DNA from: Isoetes taiwanensis | Lineage: Eukaryota; Streptophyta; Lycopodiopsida; Isoetales; Isoetaceae | Direction: 5' to 3' | Assembly (NCBI GenBank): GCA_021234155.1 | Contig: JAJEKV010000019.1 | Span: 2,463,999-2,527,998, forward strand | DNA length: 64,000 nucleotides | Shown: one piece after another, positions 1 through 13,304 of the stretch | How positions within the stretch are numbered: the first letter of the stretch is position 1 | Layout: every line of letters begins with the position of its first letter | Notes under the pieces: model-generated | The model's database searches: none | Told to the model about the DNA's origin: nothing | What the model saw: only the letters and a program-made list of their open reading frames with translations | Position numbers and translations under genes: made by a program

Positions 1-441
1 AATTTGAAGGGGTCCACAACAAAATTCCATACCATGTAATAGATCCACGTTTGAAATTAAATGCCTATGCTGGTTATCTTTCTTGTGTGGCCATTTCTCT
101 CATGGTCCAGGCTATATGATAATACATATCGATGATACAAAAATATTGCCTGATCAAGGTGACTCAGATATCCTATTCAGAGCCAAACGAACCTTCAACT
201 TCTTGGCAGTTAGATGGCAAAAGAAGAGCTATGCTATTAGCACTATGCCATTCAGTGGACTTGCAGCACTTGTACGCCATTAGCAATGCCAAAATAAGGC
301 AAAATTTTGCAAATTTTGCCATTTGGCCATTCCTGATAGTTGCCATTTGGCCTTGAAGTCTAATCAATACCATATTTGTCACACGGCAAAAGAAAGCTAA
401 ACAGTATCCTTTGAATATATATTTATATTTATAGATATATA

Positions 442-3400
442 TCTAAACATATATAAAGCATTCTTATTTTTTTTCCGTCCGCCTCAAAAAAAATGTATTT
501 TCTCCCGTCGTCAATAAAAGCGTTTAATGTTTTTTAAATCCACCGCCATGTGTTCTTCGATTGTATCGAGAAAAAATCTAAGGGCTTTCTTTGGTCTTTC
601 TTTTGCTTCAATCGCTTTTGCCTCAAATATCATTCTCGCATCGATGCGTGCATGCATAGAATTGGCATTTCATATAACTGAATTTTTGAAGTATCCTTTA
701 TGTTAGGGTTTTGCCATTTTCTCCGTTTTCTTACGCAAGATCTTGATTGGTTCGTTTTTTGTGTGTGTTATGATTTCTGATCAAGCAACTTTGAATTTGC
801 GGAGCGCCCCAGGTTTGATGGATTTCTTGCTGTGGTAACAAAAAGCTTGATGCCAGTAATCGTTTTGTGCCTTTTTTACAGATTTAAGAATGCTTATGTC
901 ATTAGATCTCTCTTATTTTCGATTTGATTACTACATTCTAGAGAGTTAACCTTATTGTAGCCGACAGGGTCTAGGTAGCTTGATGGAAGCACAAGTAAAT
1001 CAAGAAGTTACCTTCTTATTTTCTCATCTTCTTGATTAGCGGAGGGTTTGTGCTAGCATTTGGAGTCTGTTGTGCCATCATTATGTTGTTTCCAGGACGT
1101 CTATAGTCAGGAAGATTCATCCCTACTAGGCAATTAAAAATATGAGGCCCATTTCTTGATGATTTGTGATACTCTCGTTGCTTGCTCTATTCCATTTATT
1201 TTTTTCTAGTTTTATAGAAATTTATTAGTAATGTTTGTTTATGATATGCAGGCATGGTGGTTGAAATGATTTATCAATAATATGGGAAGAATGGCAGAAG
1301 CATTGTAGGGAGAATAATGTATAGTTTCTTTATATATCGCTGAAGTAAAAAGAAAAGGAAGTGTTTATTCCATATGTGAATCTGGCTGACTCCCATTAGG
1401 TTGTTTCTATGAACCGCTTAAAAATATATATTTGGAAAACATGCTACGATCGGGAGTTTCTGCGCGATACTGAACGAATCGAAGCTCTTCATGGACAAGA
1501 TAAGTATTTCCGCAGTTTGTCTAGGAAGAAAAATGTAATGCTTTATCTTTACCAAAAGACAGAGGTCCAATACGCTAGCCTCTCTAAAAAGCAGTTCATT
1601 GATAGAAACTGTTTTAGCTGCTTATACATGTTATGCACTCTAAGCTGTACCATTGATATGCTATGCGAAAGCTTTTGTCTTTGATACAAGCAATCAACAA
1701 CTACCAAAATTAGGTCAACCACAAACAAATGCATCCTACATAGAAGCTGGGTTTAAGAGGCAATTATAAATTTCATGAAGAAAGTATTCACACATGTGTG
1801 AACAATTTTCACTTCATAAATTCTGAAAGATTTCTGGGAGTTATGTAACAATTTTGTGCAACTGCTGAAGGTCATGTGTGACCTGGTTTGCTTGCTTATA
1901 ATTCTGCATTTCTGGTATGCCTAGCATGCATACCAGGCATGAAAAGTGTTAGCTGCAAGAATCAAATCGTTATTCCAGGACTTTGGGCGATGTGCCCAAG
2001 GAGCCTAACCAATGCATTCTCAATCAAAGGGAAGGGGAACCCATCTTTTCACAGTTCCATTTTGCCGGGGTAAAATGCTGGAAAAACATAAATTGGAAAA
2101 TAAAGAAGAGGATGATTGAGTACTTAATCAAGGGCTCTTGTCTAAACATATATAAAGCATTCTTATTTTTTCCGTCCGCCTCAAAAAAAAATGTATTTTC
2201 TCCCCGTCGTCAATAAACTGCGTTTAATGTTTTTTTTAAATCCACCGCCATGTGTTCTTCGATTGTATCAGAGAAAAATCTAAGGGCTTTCTTTGGTCTT
2301 TCTTTGCTTCAATCGTCTGCCTGCCTCAGCGATCATTCTCGCATCGATGCAGGCATGCATAGAATTGGCATTTCATATAACTTAATTTTTGAAGTATCGC
2401 CTATGTTAGGGTTTTGCCATTTTCTCCGTTTTCTTCTGGCAAGATGCGGATTGGTTCGTTTTTTTTTGTGTGTGTTATGATTTCTGATCAAGCAACTTTG
2501 AATTTGCGGAGCGCCCCAGGTTTGATGGATTTCTTGCTGTGGTAACAAAAAGATCTCTCTTATTTTCGATTTGATTACTACATTCTAGAGAGTTAACCTT
2601 ATTGTAGCCGACAGGGTCTAGGTAGCTTGATGGAAGCACAAGTAAATCAAGAAGTTACCTTCTTATTTTCTCATCTTCAGTGGCAGAGGGTTTGTGCTAG
2701 CATTTGGAGTCTGTTGTGCCATCATTATGTTGTTTCCAGGACGTCTATAGTCAGGAAGATTCATCCCTACTAGGCAATTAAAAATATGAGGCCCATTTCT
2801 TGATGATTTGTGATACTCTCGTTGCTTGCTCTATTCCATTTATTTTTTTCTAGTTTTATAGAAATTTATTAGTAATGTTTGTTTATGATATGCAGGCATG
2901 GTGGTTGAAATGATTTATCAATAATATGGGAAGAATGGCAGAAGCATTGTAGGGAGAATAACAGGTATAGTTTCTTTATATCGCTGAAGTAAAAGAAAAG
3001 GAAGTGTTTATTCCATATGTGAATCTGGGCTGACTCCCATTAGGTTGTTTCTATGAACTGTTTAAAAATATATATTTGGAAAACATGCTACGATAATCAC
3101 GAGTTTCACCAAGATACCTAACGAATCGAGCTCTTCATGGACAAGATAAGTATTTCACAGTTTTGTCTAGGAAGAAAAATGTAATGCTTTATCTTTACCA
3201 AAAGACAGGAGGTCCAATACGCTAGCCTCTCACGAAAAAGCAAATTCATTGATAGAAACTGCTTTTTTGCCGCTATACATGTTATGCAACTCTAAGTTGT
3301 ACCATTGATATGCTATGCGAAAGCTTTTGTCTTTGATACAAGCAATCAACAACTACCAAAATTAGGTCAACCACAAACAAATGCATCCTACATAGAAGCT

Positions 3401-3792
3401 GGGTTTAAGAGGCAATTATAAATTTCATGAAGAAAGTATTCACACATGTGTGAACAATTTTCACTTCATAAATTCTGAAAGATTTCTGGGAGTTATGTAA
3501 CAATTTTGTGCAACTGCTGAAGGTCATGTGTGACCTGGTTTGCTTGCTTATAATTCTGCATTTTTGGTATGCCTAGCATGCATACCAGGCATGAAAAGTG
3601 TTAGCTGCAAGAATCAAATCGTTATTCCAGGACTTTGGGCGATGTGCCCAAGGAGCCTAACCAATGCATTCTCAATCAAAGGGAAGGGGAACCCATCTTT
3701 TCACAGTTCCATTTTGCCGGGGTAAAATGCTGGAAAAACATAAATTGGGAAATAAAGAAGAGGATGATTGAGTACTTAATCAAGGGCTCTTG
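442..3792. repeat. Tandem pair of ~1.7-kb units (copy 1)
   Basis: Two head-to-tail units, 442-2,140 and 2,141-3,792. Each starts tctaaacatatataaagcat and ends caagggctcttg. No long ORF is conserved among the units. A conserved 70-bp stretch begins right after gatatgcag and ends in front of gtatag in three of the four units (for example 2,897-2,965), so it looks like an internal exon with intact splice sites. A tagggtttt run typical of plant 5' leaders lies near the start of each unit. The unit may be a duplicated piece of a gene's 5' region or of a non-coding RNA gene. Function unknown. Confidence 0.8.
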
Positions 3793-4869
3793 AGGTTAAT
3801 GCACAAGGCATTGCAAAACACAGCAGAACCCCAAGGTAGGGGCAATGACAATGACACTGACCCAAGAACAGCAAGGTAAAAAAATAAGGATTAAAAATAA
3901 ATTGACAAAAATAGCAGCCCAGTGGCTTTGGGATGTCTGGTTCCAGATTGGAAATATTCAGGCAGATCAAAATGAAGAAGAGTTGTTTCAGAGAGGAGCA
4001 CTAGGCTGAAGTGAGAAGCCTAAGTTATTTGGACACTTTTGACACTACAAGAGTCGCAGGTTTTCAAAAGAATCAGGGGCTTCCAGAGAGATAAGTGATT
4101 CAAGAAATTGGCCAGTGGGTTGGCTTCAGCTGGAAACAGCAGAATCGGCTTTTCACAATTTGAAAATAGAGATGCATTAGTTCTCGAAGTAAGAGCCTTC
4201 AGCACTCACATGTCATAATGATCCAACTTCCAATAGAAGGCCATGGGGTAAGGAGATATAAAAAATCAAAACATAGATATAAAATGGGAAAAAGAAAGTA
4301 GAATACACTCTGCACTACAGATAGCTGATAAAGCTCAGTGATTCTGCACAATAATAAAACGTAAAAATAAAGTATTAAAAATGACATAACAAGTTCTATT
4401 ATGCTTTGCATGGTCAAATTTGCTAAATTGTCTTTAAGATAAATTTCCAAACATCATCAAAACGCTCTTATAAATGGGAGCATGTTATGTTAGGATAGGA
4501 GGCCATATGGCATTATTGTGCAAACCAAGGATCTTATTCAAGAATTGGTTTTTCAATTATACACATGGAACATCCAGGAACTACTGCACTTCTGATTCAT
4601 CTTCAAGAATACACCCATGACTTTTGCTGTAGGGTTGGATTATCTACTCAACTATGATTTTGTTGAAAAAAAAAGAGAAATGTTCGCGGCAGCCAACTAT
4701 GATCTTGTTGGAAAAAAAGAGAAATGTTCGCGGCGGCCGCCGCGATAAATTTCTTGTAGTAATAATAGAGTTTTAGGATAGTCTCTGCACAATCTTGCGC
4801 GTTGAATTTTTTTAGGTTTTTTTTGTTCGTTGATTATCTCCGCGTTAGAAGAGAAACCATTTTTTTTCC

Positions 4870-4981
4870 ATGAAACGATGCGAAGCTGATTATGGCGATG
4901 TCTCCTCGGGCAATGATGATCTTCTTCCTCTTGCCCGATGCATTTCTTCCTCACAAAGCTCCAATTTCACAAAAGGTTGTG
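4870..4981 (+). CDS. Putative first coding exon, copy 1
   Basis: An ATG opens a frame of 37 codons plus one base, rich in Asp, Ser and Leu, and it runs exactly into a good splice donor (GGTTGTG|GTAAGAAT). The duplicated locus at 12,483 keeps the same frame and the same donor despite a 12-base in-frame deletion near the start, which argues that it was coding. No downstream exon can be tied to it: the sequence after the donor carries stops in this frame. Family not recognised. It may be the start of a real gene whose body was left behind by the duplication. Confidence 0.35.
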
Positions 4982-5452
4982 GTAAGAATCGTTTAGGTCT
5001 GATTGCTAGGAGCCAATAATCACCTGTAGAATTGCCAACCCACAGAAGATTTATGGCAAAATAATCTCAGAGTGTCGCTATTTAGGATTCGACGATTTGA
5101 TTTCTGTTTGTAATTCGGCGTTAAGCCATTAGTCTTGTTGTTCTAATTGTGTTTCGTTTTTCTTCTGTAGTCTAGGTCTCTGAAACCACATTACCTAGGC
5201 AGAAAGTAGTTGTGCATAACCATGCAGAATAATGGACGGTATCTTGTTCGATGAAGAAGTGACTCTACTATATATTCTTTAGGTACATCTGCTGTTGATT
5301 ATTTTAATTATGTAAATTTTATAGAACGTGGTTTGGAGGTAGGAATTGGTAGCTTCATTAACAGATGCACTTGGATGGAATTGGTTCTCTTTGCTTGTAG
5401 TCATTCTGGCTTTGTTTAAATAAATTTTTGGATTGCCTTTTAACCACAAGCG

Positions 5453-7629
5453 GATAGAATGGAAATACAGTATGCTCATAGGTTCATTATGCAAACAAAC
5501 CAGCACAACAGCGTGCATTTCATGTTGAATATTTTGACCGCCTTAACAATCATATTTCTACCATATTTTAGTGGCATTCTATGCATGCTTCATGCATGAA
5601 CTCCTCTCACAACAAATTACAAAGCTGTGCATGCTGGTAAACATGTACCCATTAACGAAAAAATATACTGAAATATGCAATATCAGATACAGAGCCTTGA
5701 TGTTTGGCTGTGAGGCAAACGAACGGTGGTTTATGCACACTATATTTACTGAAATATGCTGCAGCAGATTAAGGCTCTTGTCACATCGCCAGAAATAGAT
5801 ACAATGATCGTTTAAACTAAAGCATATGCAAAGTCAAATGGTGCTTTCCTTATACAAAGCATTTTAAGACAGTATTTCTGAAATCCAAGATATAAGATGT
5901 AGCGGATGTAGTTTTAAGCATATACGTAGTATTACCAAAGAGGTCATTTCACGCTTTTCTTCAAATAACTTGCATTCCCAAAAACAAAAGCGAGGGGTAT
6001 ACCGCTTATGCAAAGACGCGTTTAAACAAACACTTGTACAAACATTTAAGTCCAGTCCTTGAATCAGCACGCTCCAAAGACATCCATAAACTGAAATAAT
6101 GGAGTAAGGGAAATGGAACTCCGGTTACCTGCACCCAATCAATACCCTAGTTAGCTTGAAAAAGGTAAAAGAGCAAGGGGCGTCAGGTAAGCTTAGAGAA
6201 CCATGGCTTATCGCCCTTTACCCTTTGCTACTTAAATCAGTTAAGCAAAGAACAAGTATGAAGCATGTAGATATTTTGAACTCATTTTATAAAGCAAAAG
6301 AAGTCAAGTTCAGATGTCCACTAGGAACCACAAATAATGTAAATTCTGCTGTAAAAACCTGATTTCGAAGGAGGTTCTCATTTTCAGAATTGTTCTCTTC
6401 TGCATCCTCCTCCATAGGAGTATTGTCAACCAAGTTGATGACAACAATATTCACAAAGATTTTTTTAAAAAAAAACTTCGGTAATTGTTGTCGCTGATCA
6501 TTAGCAGCTTGCACCACGTTTTTGCACTCAGAAATTCGCTCGCATTTGCAACCACTTTTCCATGAAAGTGTTCAAGCAAAAAAAGTGGAATCCAATCGAC
6601 AAAAGAATTGCTTGCTCATATTCAATCCGAAGCCAGCCCCGCGAGTTCGCAATCAGAATCGCGCTTTGACCAAGTATGTCGATTTAGAATACGCTAAAAG
6701 AGATGGCTCCACTTATTTGAAGTCCGAGATACATGCTCACGCACCCGCACCATGCAAATGAGTGAGCCGGATAGATTATTCAAGGATTTCGTAAGATCCT
6801 CATGTGAATCGGCTATGGTATAGCCGTAGTACGCAGTCTAAAACCGGCGCCCATTTATTATGAAATGAGCCGATCCTAGTTTCGCACCAAGTGTTCGCAG
6901 ATCAAGTGTTTGCAGTGTCGGCATGTTGGCGCCATTCTCTTCGCCAAGAACCCTAGATTTAGAACTTTAGGGTTAGGTCGAGTATATTCAACCTTAAATT
7001 TAGAACTTTAGGGTTATGTCGAAAGCATATTCGTGAGGAAAAATACATGGATAGGTCTCCAAATGAAAGGCAACATGTTTTTGACAAATGTCAAATGAAA
7101 AATAATGAATCTTACCTTTCCACATAATGTTTCTTAGAGCCAATAAATATCAATGTTAAAGCCATTTTCCTCCCAAAGGTACCGGACATTTTCCTCCCAA
7201 AGGGTACCTTTGCGCTATAAGTTATAACCATGGTCATGGTCCATGGCATTTTCTCGATGACCTTCCAACAATTTATCAGAGTAAAACATGCCCCCTTAAT
7301 GTTAGGCCATGGTTAAATGAAAAATAAAGGATGCCCCTGGATATATAACCGTAGATATGTAGATGATTAAATCACATGTAATACCACTTGGGCATCACCT
7401 TCACTTTGGATGATGTTGGCCCAATACACTATATCTTTTAAGGTTAAGGTTAAGCCCATGCATGGGCACCATGCTACAGGCATATGTAAGCATCACTTGT
7501 ATGTGATTAGTAATGCCTAAATATAATATGGCAGAAGTTTGACAATTTTGCCACTCGGCCATATCTGATATTTGCATTTTTGTGCTTTAGATCCAAGCAA
7601 TGCCTTACTTGTCATTTGGCTCTCCTTAA
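5453..7629. other. Spacer between the duplicated blocks, no gene seen
   Basis: Nothing here reads as a gene: ORFs are short and overlap on both strands. Around 6,124-6,190 there is a weak match to part of the terminal repeats of the retroelement at 19,557 and 26,782 (shared ggttacctgca, caatcaata and ggtaagct blocks). Around 6,950-7,020 a short tract with tttagaactttagggtta is repeated twice. The last ~400 bp hold several short direct repeats of the cattttcctcccaaagg type. Confidence 0.5.
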
Positions 7630-8070
7630 AATTTGAAGGGGTCCACAACAAAATTCCATACCATGTAATAGATCCACGTTTGAAATTAAATGCCTATGCT
7701 GGTTATCTTTCTTGTGTGGCCATTTCTCTCATGGTCCAGGCTATATGATAATACATATCGATGATACAAAAATATTGCCTGATCAAGGTGACTCAGATAT
7801 CCTATTCAGAGCCAAACGAACCTTCAACTTCTTGGCAGTTAGATGGCAAAAGAAGAGCTATGCTATTAGCACTATGCCATTCAGTGGACTTGCAGCACTT
7901 GTACGCCATTAGCAATGCCAAAATAAGGCAAAATTTTGCAAATTTTGCCATTTGGCCATTTCTGATAGTTGCCATTTGGCCTTGAAGTCTAATCAATACC
8001 ATATTTGTCACACGGCAAAAGAAAGCTAAACAGTATCCTTTGAATATATATTTATATTTATAGATATATA

Positions 8071-11000
8071 TCTAAACATATATAAAGCATTCTTATTTTT
8101 TCCGTCCGCCTCAAAAAAAAATGTATTTTCTCCCCGTCGTCAATAAACTGCGTTTAATGTTTTTTTTAAATCCACCGCCATGTGTTCTTCGATTGTATCA
8201 GAGAAAAATCTAAGGGCTTTCTTTGGTCTTTCTTTGCTTCAATCGCCTGCCTGCCTCAGCGATCATTCTCGCATCGATGCAGGCATGCATAGAATTGGCA
8301 TTTCATATAACTGAATTTTTGAAGTATCGCCTATGTTAGGGTTTTGCCATTTTCTCCGTTTTCTTCTGGCAAGATGCGGATTGGTTCGTTTTTTTTTGTG
8401 TGTGTTATGATTTCTGATCAAGCAACTTTGAATTTGCGGAGCGCCCCAGGTTTGATGGATTTCTTGCTGTGGTAACAAAAAGCTTGATGCCAGTAATCGT
8501 TTTGTGCCTTTTTTACAGATTTAAGAATGCTTATGTCATTAGATCTCTCTTATTTTCGATTTGATTACTACATTCTAGAGAGTTAACCTTATTGTAGCCG
8601 ATTGGTGGTCTAGGTAGCTTGATGGAAGCACAAGTAAATCAAGAAGTTACCTTCTTATTTTCTCATCTTCGAAGGCGAGGGTTTGTGCTAGCATTTGGAG
8701 TCCGTTGTGTGCCATCATTATGTTGTTTTTCCAGACGCTATAGTCGTGAAGATTCATCCCTACTAGGCAATTAAAAATATGAGGCCCATTTCTTGATGAT
8801 TTGTGATACTCTCGTTGCTTGCTCTATTCCATTTATTTTTTTCTAGTTTTATAGAAATTTATTAGTAATGTTTGTTTATGATATGCAGGCATGGTGGTTG
8901 AAATGATTTATCAATAATATGGGAAGAATGGCAGAAGCATTGTAGGGAGAATAACAGGTATAGTTTCTTTATATCGCTGAAGTAAAAGAAAAGGAAGTGT
9001 TTATTCCATATGTGAATCTGGGCTGACTCCCATTAGGTTGTTTCTATGAACTGTTTAAAAATATATATTTGGAAAACATGCTACGATGCGGAGTTTCGCC
9101 CGCATACGAACGAATCGAGCTCTTCATGGACAAGATAAGTATTTCACAGTTTTGTCTAGGAAGAAAAATGTAATGCTTTATCTTTACCAAAAGACAGGAG
9201 GTCCAATACAGCAGTCTCTGAAAAAAGCAGTTCATTGATAGAAACTGTTTTAGCTGCTTATACATGTTATGCACTCTAAGCTGTACCATTGATATGCTAT
9301 GCGAAAGCTTTTGTCTTTGATACAAGCAATCAACAACTACCAAAATTAGGTCAACCACAAACAAATGCATCCTACATAGAAGCTGGGTTTAAGAGGCAAT
9401 TATAAATTTCATGAAGAAAGTATTCACACATGTGTGAACAATTTTCACTTCATAAATTCTGAAAGATTTCTGGGAGTTATGTAACAATTTTGTGTAACTG
9501 CCAAGGTCATGTGTGACCGGTTTGTTTGCTTATATAATTCAAGATTTCTTGTATGCCTAGCATGCATACCGTGCATGAAAAGTGTTAGTCGCAAGAATCA
9601 AATCGTTATTCCAGTGACTTTGGGCGATGTGCCCAAGGAGCCTAACCAATGCATTCTCAATCAAAGGGAAGGGGAACCCATCTTTTCACGCCCATTTTGC
9701 CGGGTAAAATGTTTGGAAAACATAAATTGGAAAAATAAAGAAGAGGATGATTGAGTACTTAATCAAGGGCTCTTGTCTAAACATATATAAAGCATTCTTA
9801 TTTTTTCCGTCCGCCTCAAAAAAAAATGTATTTTCTCCCCGTCGTCAATAAACTGCGTTTAATGTTTTTTTTAAATCCACCGCCATGTGTTCTTCGATTG
9901 TATCAGAGAAAAATCTAAGGGCTTTCTTTGGTCTTTCTTTGCTTCAATCGATCACCGTCCTCGGCCGATCATCATTCTCGTGATCGATCATGTGCATGCA
10001 TAGAATTGGCATTTCATATAACTTAATTTTTGAAGTATCGCCTATGTTAGGGTTTTGCCATTTTCTCCGTTTTCTTCCGCAAGATGGATTGGTTCTGTTT
10101 TTTTGTGTGTGTTATGATTTCCCCATCAAGCAACTTTGAATTTTAAGAGCCTGTGTTTGATGGATTTCTTGCTTTGTGGTAACAAAAAGATCTCTCTTAT
10201 TTTCGATTTGATTACTACATTCTAGAGAGTTAACCTTATTGTAGCCGACAGGGTCTAGGTAGCTTGATGGAAGCACAAGTAAATCAAGAAGTTACCTTCT
10301 TATTTTCTCATCTTCGATGGCGAGGGTTTGTGCTAGCATTTGGAGTCCGTTGCCATCATTATGTTGTTTCCGGACGCCTATAGTCGTGAAGATTCATCCC
10401 TACTAGGCAAGTAAAAATATGAGGCCCATTTCTTGATGATTTGTGATACTCTCGTTGCTTGCTCTATTCCATTTATTTTTTTCTAGTTTTATAGAAATTT
10501 ATTAGTAATGTTTGTTTATGATATGCAGGCATGGTGGTTGAAATGATTTATCAATAATATGGGAAGAATGGCAGAAGCATTGTAGGGAGAATAACAGGTA
10601 TAGTTTCTTTATATCATTGAAGTAAAAGAAAAGGAAGTGTTTATTCCATATGTGAATCTGGGTGACTCCCATTAGGTTGTTTCTATGAACCGCTTAAAAA
10701 TATATATTTGGAAAACATGCTACGATATGAAGTTTCACCAGATACCTAACGAATCGAGCTCTTCATGGACAAGATAAGTATTTCACGCTTTGTCTAGGAA
10801 GAAAATGTAATGCTTTATCTTTACCAAAAGACAGAGGTCCAATACGCCAGCCTCAAAAAAGCAGCTCATTGATAGAAACTGCTTTTTTTGCTTATACATG
10901 TTATGCAACTCTAAGTTGTACCATTGATATGCTATGCTAAAAGCTTTTGTCTTTGATACAAGCAATCAACAACTACCAAAATTAGGTCAACCACAAACAA

Positions 11001-11412
11001 ATGCATCCTACATAGAAGCCGGGTTTAAGAGGCAATTATAAATTTCATGAAGAAAGTATTCACACATGTGTGAACAATTTTCACTTCATAAATTCTCGAA
11101 GATTTCGGGAGTTATGTAACAATTTTGTGCAACCAAGGTCAAGGTCATGTGTGACCTGGTTTGTTTGCTTATAATTCTGCATTTTTGGTATGCCTAGCAT
11201 GCATACCGTGCATGAAAAGTGTTAGTGCAAGAATCAAATCGTTATTCCAGACTTTGGGCGATGTGCCCAAGGAGCCTAACCAATGCATTCTCAATCAAAG
11301 GGAAGGGGAACCCATCTTTTTCACAGCTCCATTTTGCCGGGTAAAATGCTTGGAAAAACATAAATTGGGAAATAAAGAAGAGGATGATTGAGTACTTAAT
11401 CAAGGGCTCTTG
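8071..11412. repeat. Tandem pair of ~1.7-kb units (copy 2)
   Basis: Units 8,071-9,775 and 9,776-11,412, head to tail, with the same start and end words as the pair at 442-3,792. The array ends with the identical junction caagggctcttg followed by aggttaatgc in both large blocks, so the unit tandem probably formed before the 5.4-kb block was duplicated. Confidence 0.8.
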
Positions 11413-12482
11413 AGGTTAATGCACAAGGCATTGCAAAACACAGCAGAACCCCAAGGTAGGGGCAATGACAATGACACTGACCCAAGAACAGCAAGGTAAA
11501 AAAATAAGGATTAAAAATAAATTGACAAAAATAGCAGCCCAGGGCTTTGGGATGTCCGGGTTCCATTGGAAATATTCAGCGCATCAAAATGAAGAAGAGT
11601 TGTTTCAGAGGAGGAGCACTAGGCTGAAGTGAGAAGCCTAAGTTATTTGGACACTTTTGACACTACAAGAGTCGCAGGTTTTCAAAAGAATCAGGGGCTT
11701 CCAGAGAGATAAGTGATTCAAGAAATTGGCCAGTGGGTTGGCTTCAGCTGGAAACAGCAGAATCGGCTTTTCACAATTTGAAAATAGAGATGCATTAGTT
11801 CTCGAAGTAAGAGCCTTCAGCACTCACATGTCATAATGATCCAACTTCCAATAGAAGGCCATGGGGTAAGGAGATATAAAAAATCAAAACATAGATATAA
11901 AATGGGAAAAAGAAAGTAGAATACACTCTGCACTACAGATAGCTGATAAAGCTCAGTGATTCTGCACAATAATAAAACGTAAAAATAAAGTATTAAAAAT
12001 GACATAACAAGTTCTATTATGCTTTGCATGGTCAAATTTGCTAAATTGTCTTTAAGATAAATTTCCAAACATCATCAAAACGCTCTTATAAATGGGAGCA
12101 TGTTATGTTAGGATAGGAGGCCATATGGCATTATTGTGCAAACCAAGGATCTTATTCAAGAATTGGTTTTCAATTACACATGGAACATCCAGAACTATCG
12201 CGACTTCCGATTCATCTTCAAGAATACACCCATGACTTTTGGTCAGGGGTTGGATTATCTACTCAACTATGATTTTGTTGAAAAAAAGAGAAATGTTCAT
12301 GCAGCCAACTATGATCTTGTTGGAAAAAAAGAGAAATGTTCGCGGCGGCCGCCGCGATAAATTTCTTGTAGTAATAATAGAGTTTTAGGATAGTCTGTGC
12401 GCAACCTTGCGCGTTGAATTGTTTTAGGGTTTTTTTGTCGTTGATTATCTCCACGTTAGAAAAGAAACCGTTTATTTTTTCC

Positions 12483-12582
12483 ATGAAACATTATGGCGAT
12501 GTCTCCTCGGGCAATGATGATCTTCTTCCTCTTGCCCGATGCATTTCTTCCTCACAAAGCTCCAATTTCGCAAAAGGTTGTG
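12483..12582 (+). CDS. Putative first coding exon, copy 2
   Basis: Equivalent of the ORF at 4,870-4,981. Relative to it, 12 bases are missing after the second codon, so the frame is preserved (Met-Lys-His-Tyr-Gly then the same downstream residues) and ends at the same GT donor. Frame conservation across an indel is the main support. No homology recognised. Confidence 0.35.
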
Positions 12583-13073
12583 GTAAGAATCGCTTAGGTC
12601 TGATTGCTAGGAGCCGATAATCACCTGCACAATTGCCAACCCACAGAAGATTTATGGCAAAATAATCTCAGAGTGTCGCTATTTAGGGTTCGGAGATTTG
12701 ATTTTTGTTTGTAATTCGGTGTTAAGCCATTAGTCTTGTTGTTCTAACTGTGTTTCGTTTTTCTTCTGTAGTCTAGGTCTCTGAAACCACATTACCTAGG
12801 CAGAAAGTAGTTGTGCATAACCATGCAGAATAATGGACGGTGTCTTGTTCGATGAAGAAGTGACTCTACTATATATTCTCTAGGTACATCTGCTGTTGAT
12901 TATTTTAATTATGTAAATTTTATAGAACGTGGTTTGGAGGTAGGAATTGGTAGCTCCATTAACAGATGCACTTGGATGGAATTGGTTCTCTTTGCTTGTA
13001 GTCATTCTGGCTTTGTTTAAATAGATTTTCGGATTGCCTTTTAACCACAAGCTGTGGCAATAAAAAATGTTGA

Positions 13074-13304
13074 ACCACAAGCTTTGGCGACCAGAATTTC
13101 CTAACACAATGTTATAAACCAGAAGAGTTAGCAAGGCTGCAAAGGCTAGAACACCTGATCTTAGAGATCCTAGCTGGCCAGAAGGATGATGCGAGAGCTT
13201 TTGCTAACAAGCTAATTGGACCTGTACCTTCCCCTCTTTCCAATCGTACCATTCTTAGTAGAAACACATTGAATGCACCATTCCTGGTATTGGGGCAACC
13301 TTAA
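13074..13304 (+). CDS. Unrecognised ORF remnant, Leu/Ala-rich helix
   Basis: A 76-codon open stretch without its own clear ATG. Its middle reads as a confident amphipathic helix (ELARLQRLEHLILEILAGQ) followed by an Ala/Arg segment and a Pro-rich tail, which is unlike random AT-rich translation. It lies just beyond the end of duplication copy 2 and could be a downstream exon of the gene that starts at 12,483, but the phase does not join simply. Around 13,560-13,690 another Ser/Asp/Gln-rich stretch on the same strand looks coding. Family not recognised. Confidence 0.3.
   Translation, partial: TTSFGDQNFLTQCYKPEELARLQRLEHLILEILAGQKDDARAFANKLIGPVPSPLSNRTILSRNTLNAPFLVLGQP

Larger units (their letters stand above)
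1..5452. repeat. Segmental duplication, copy 1
   Basis: This block matches 7,630-13,052 almost base for base for long stretches. The window opens inside or at the edge of the copy: base 1 corresponds to 7,630. Similarity stops after the shared run ending in ttttaaccacaagc (copy 1 continues ggatagaatgg, copy 2 tgtggcaata). It contains a tandem pair of 1.7-kb units (442-3,792), then about 1 kb with no recognisable gene, then a short first-exon-like ORF at 4,870. The differences between copies are clustered, not evenly spread. No mobile-element protein or terminal structure was found, so a genomic duplication is the simplest reading. Confidence 0.9.
7630..13052. repeat. Segmental duplication, copy 2
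   Basis: Second copy of the block at 1-5,452, same orientation, offset about 7.6 kb. Order and content are the same: 440-bp leader, two tandem units, about 1 kb of flank, then the first-exon-like ORF at 12,483. Long runs are identical to copy 1, while short clusters of mismatches and indels recur at CAG/CTG trinucleotides. See the finding on possible methylation-linked consensus errors. Confidence 0.9.

Noticed and set aside
83-382. Overlapping short ORFs, repeated at 7,712-8,011
   Set aside because: Duplicated only because the DNA block is duplicated; three frames on two strands are equally open, and none has motifs.
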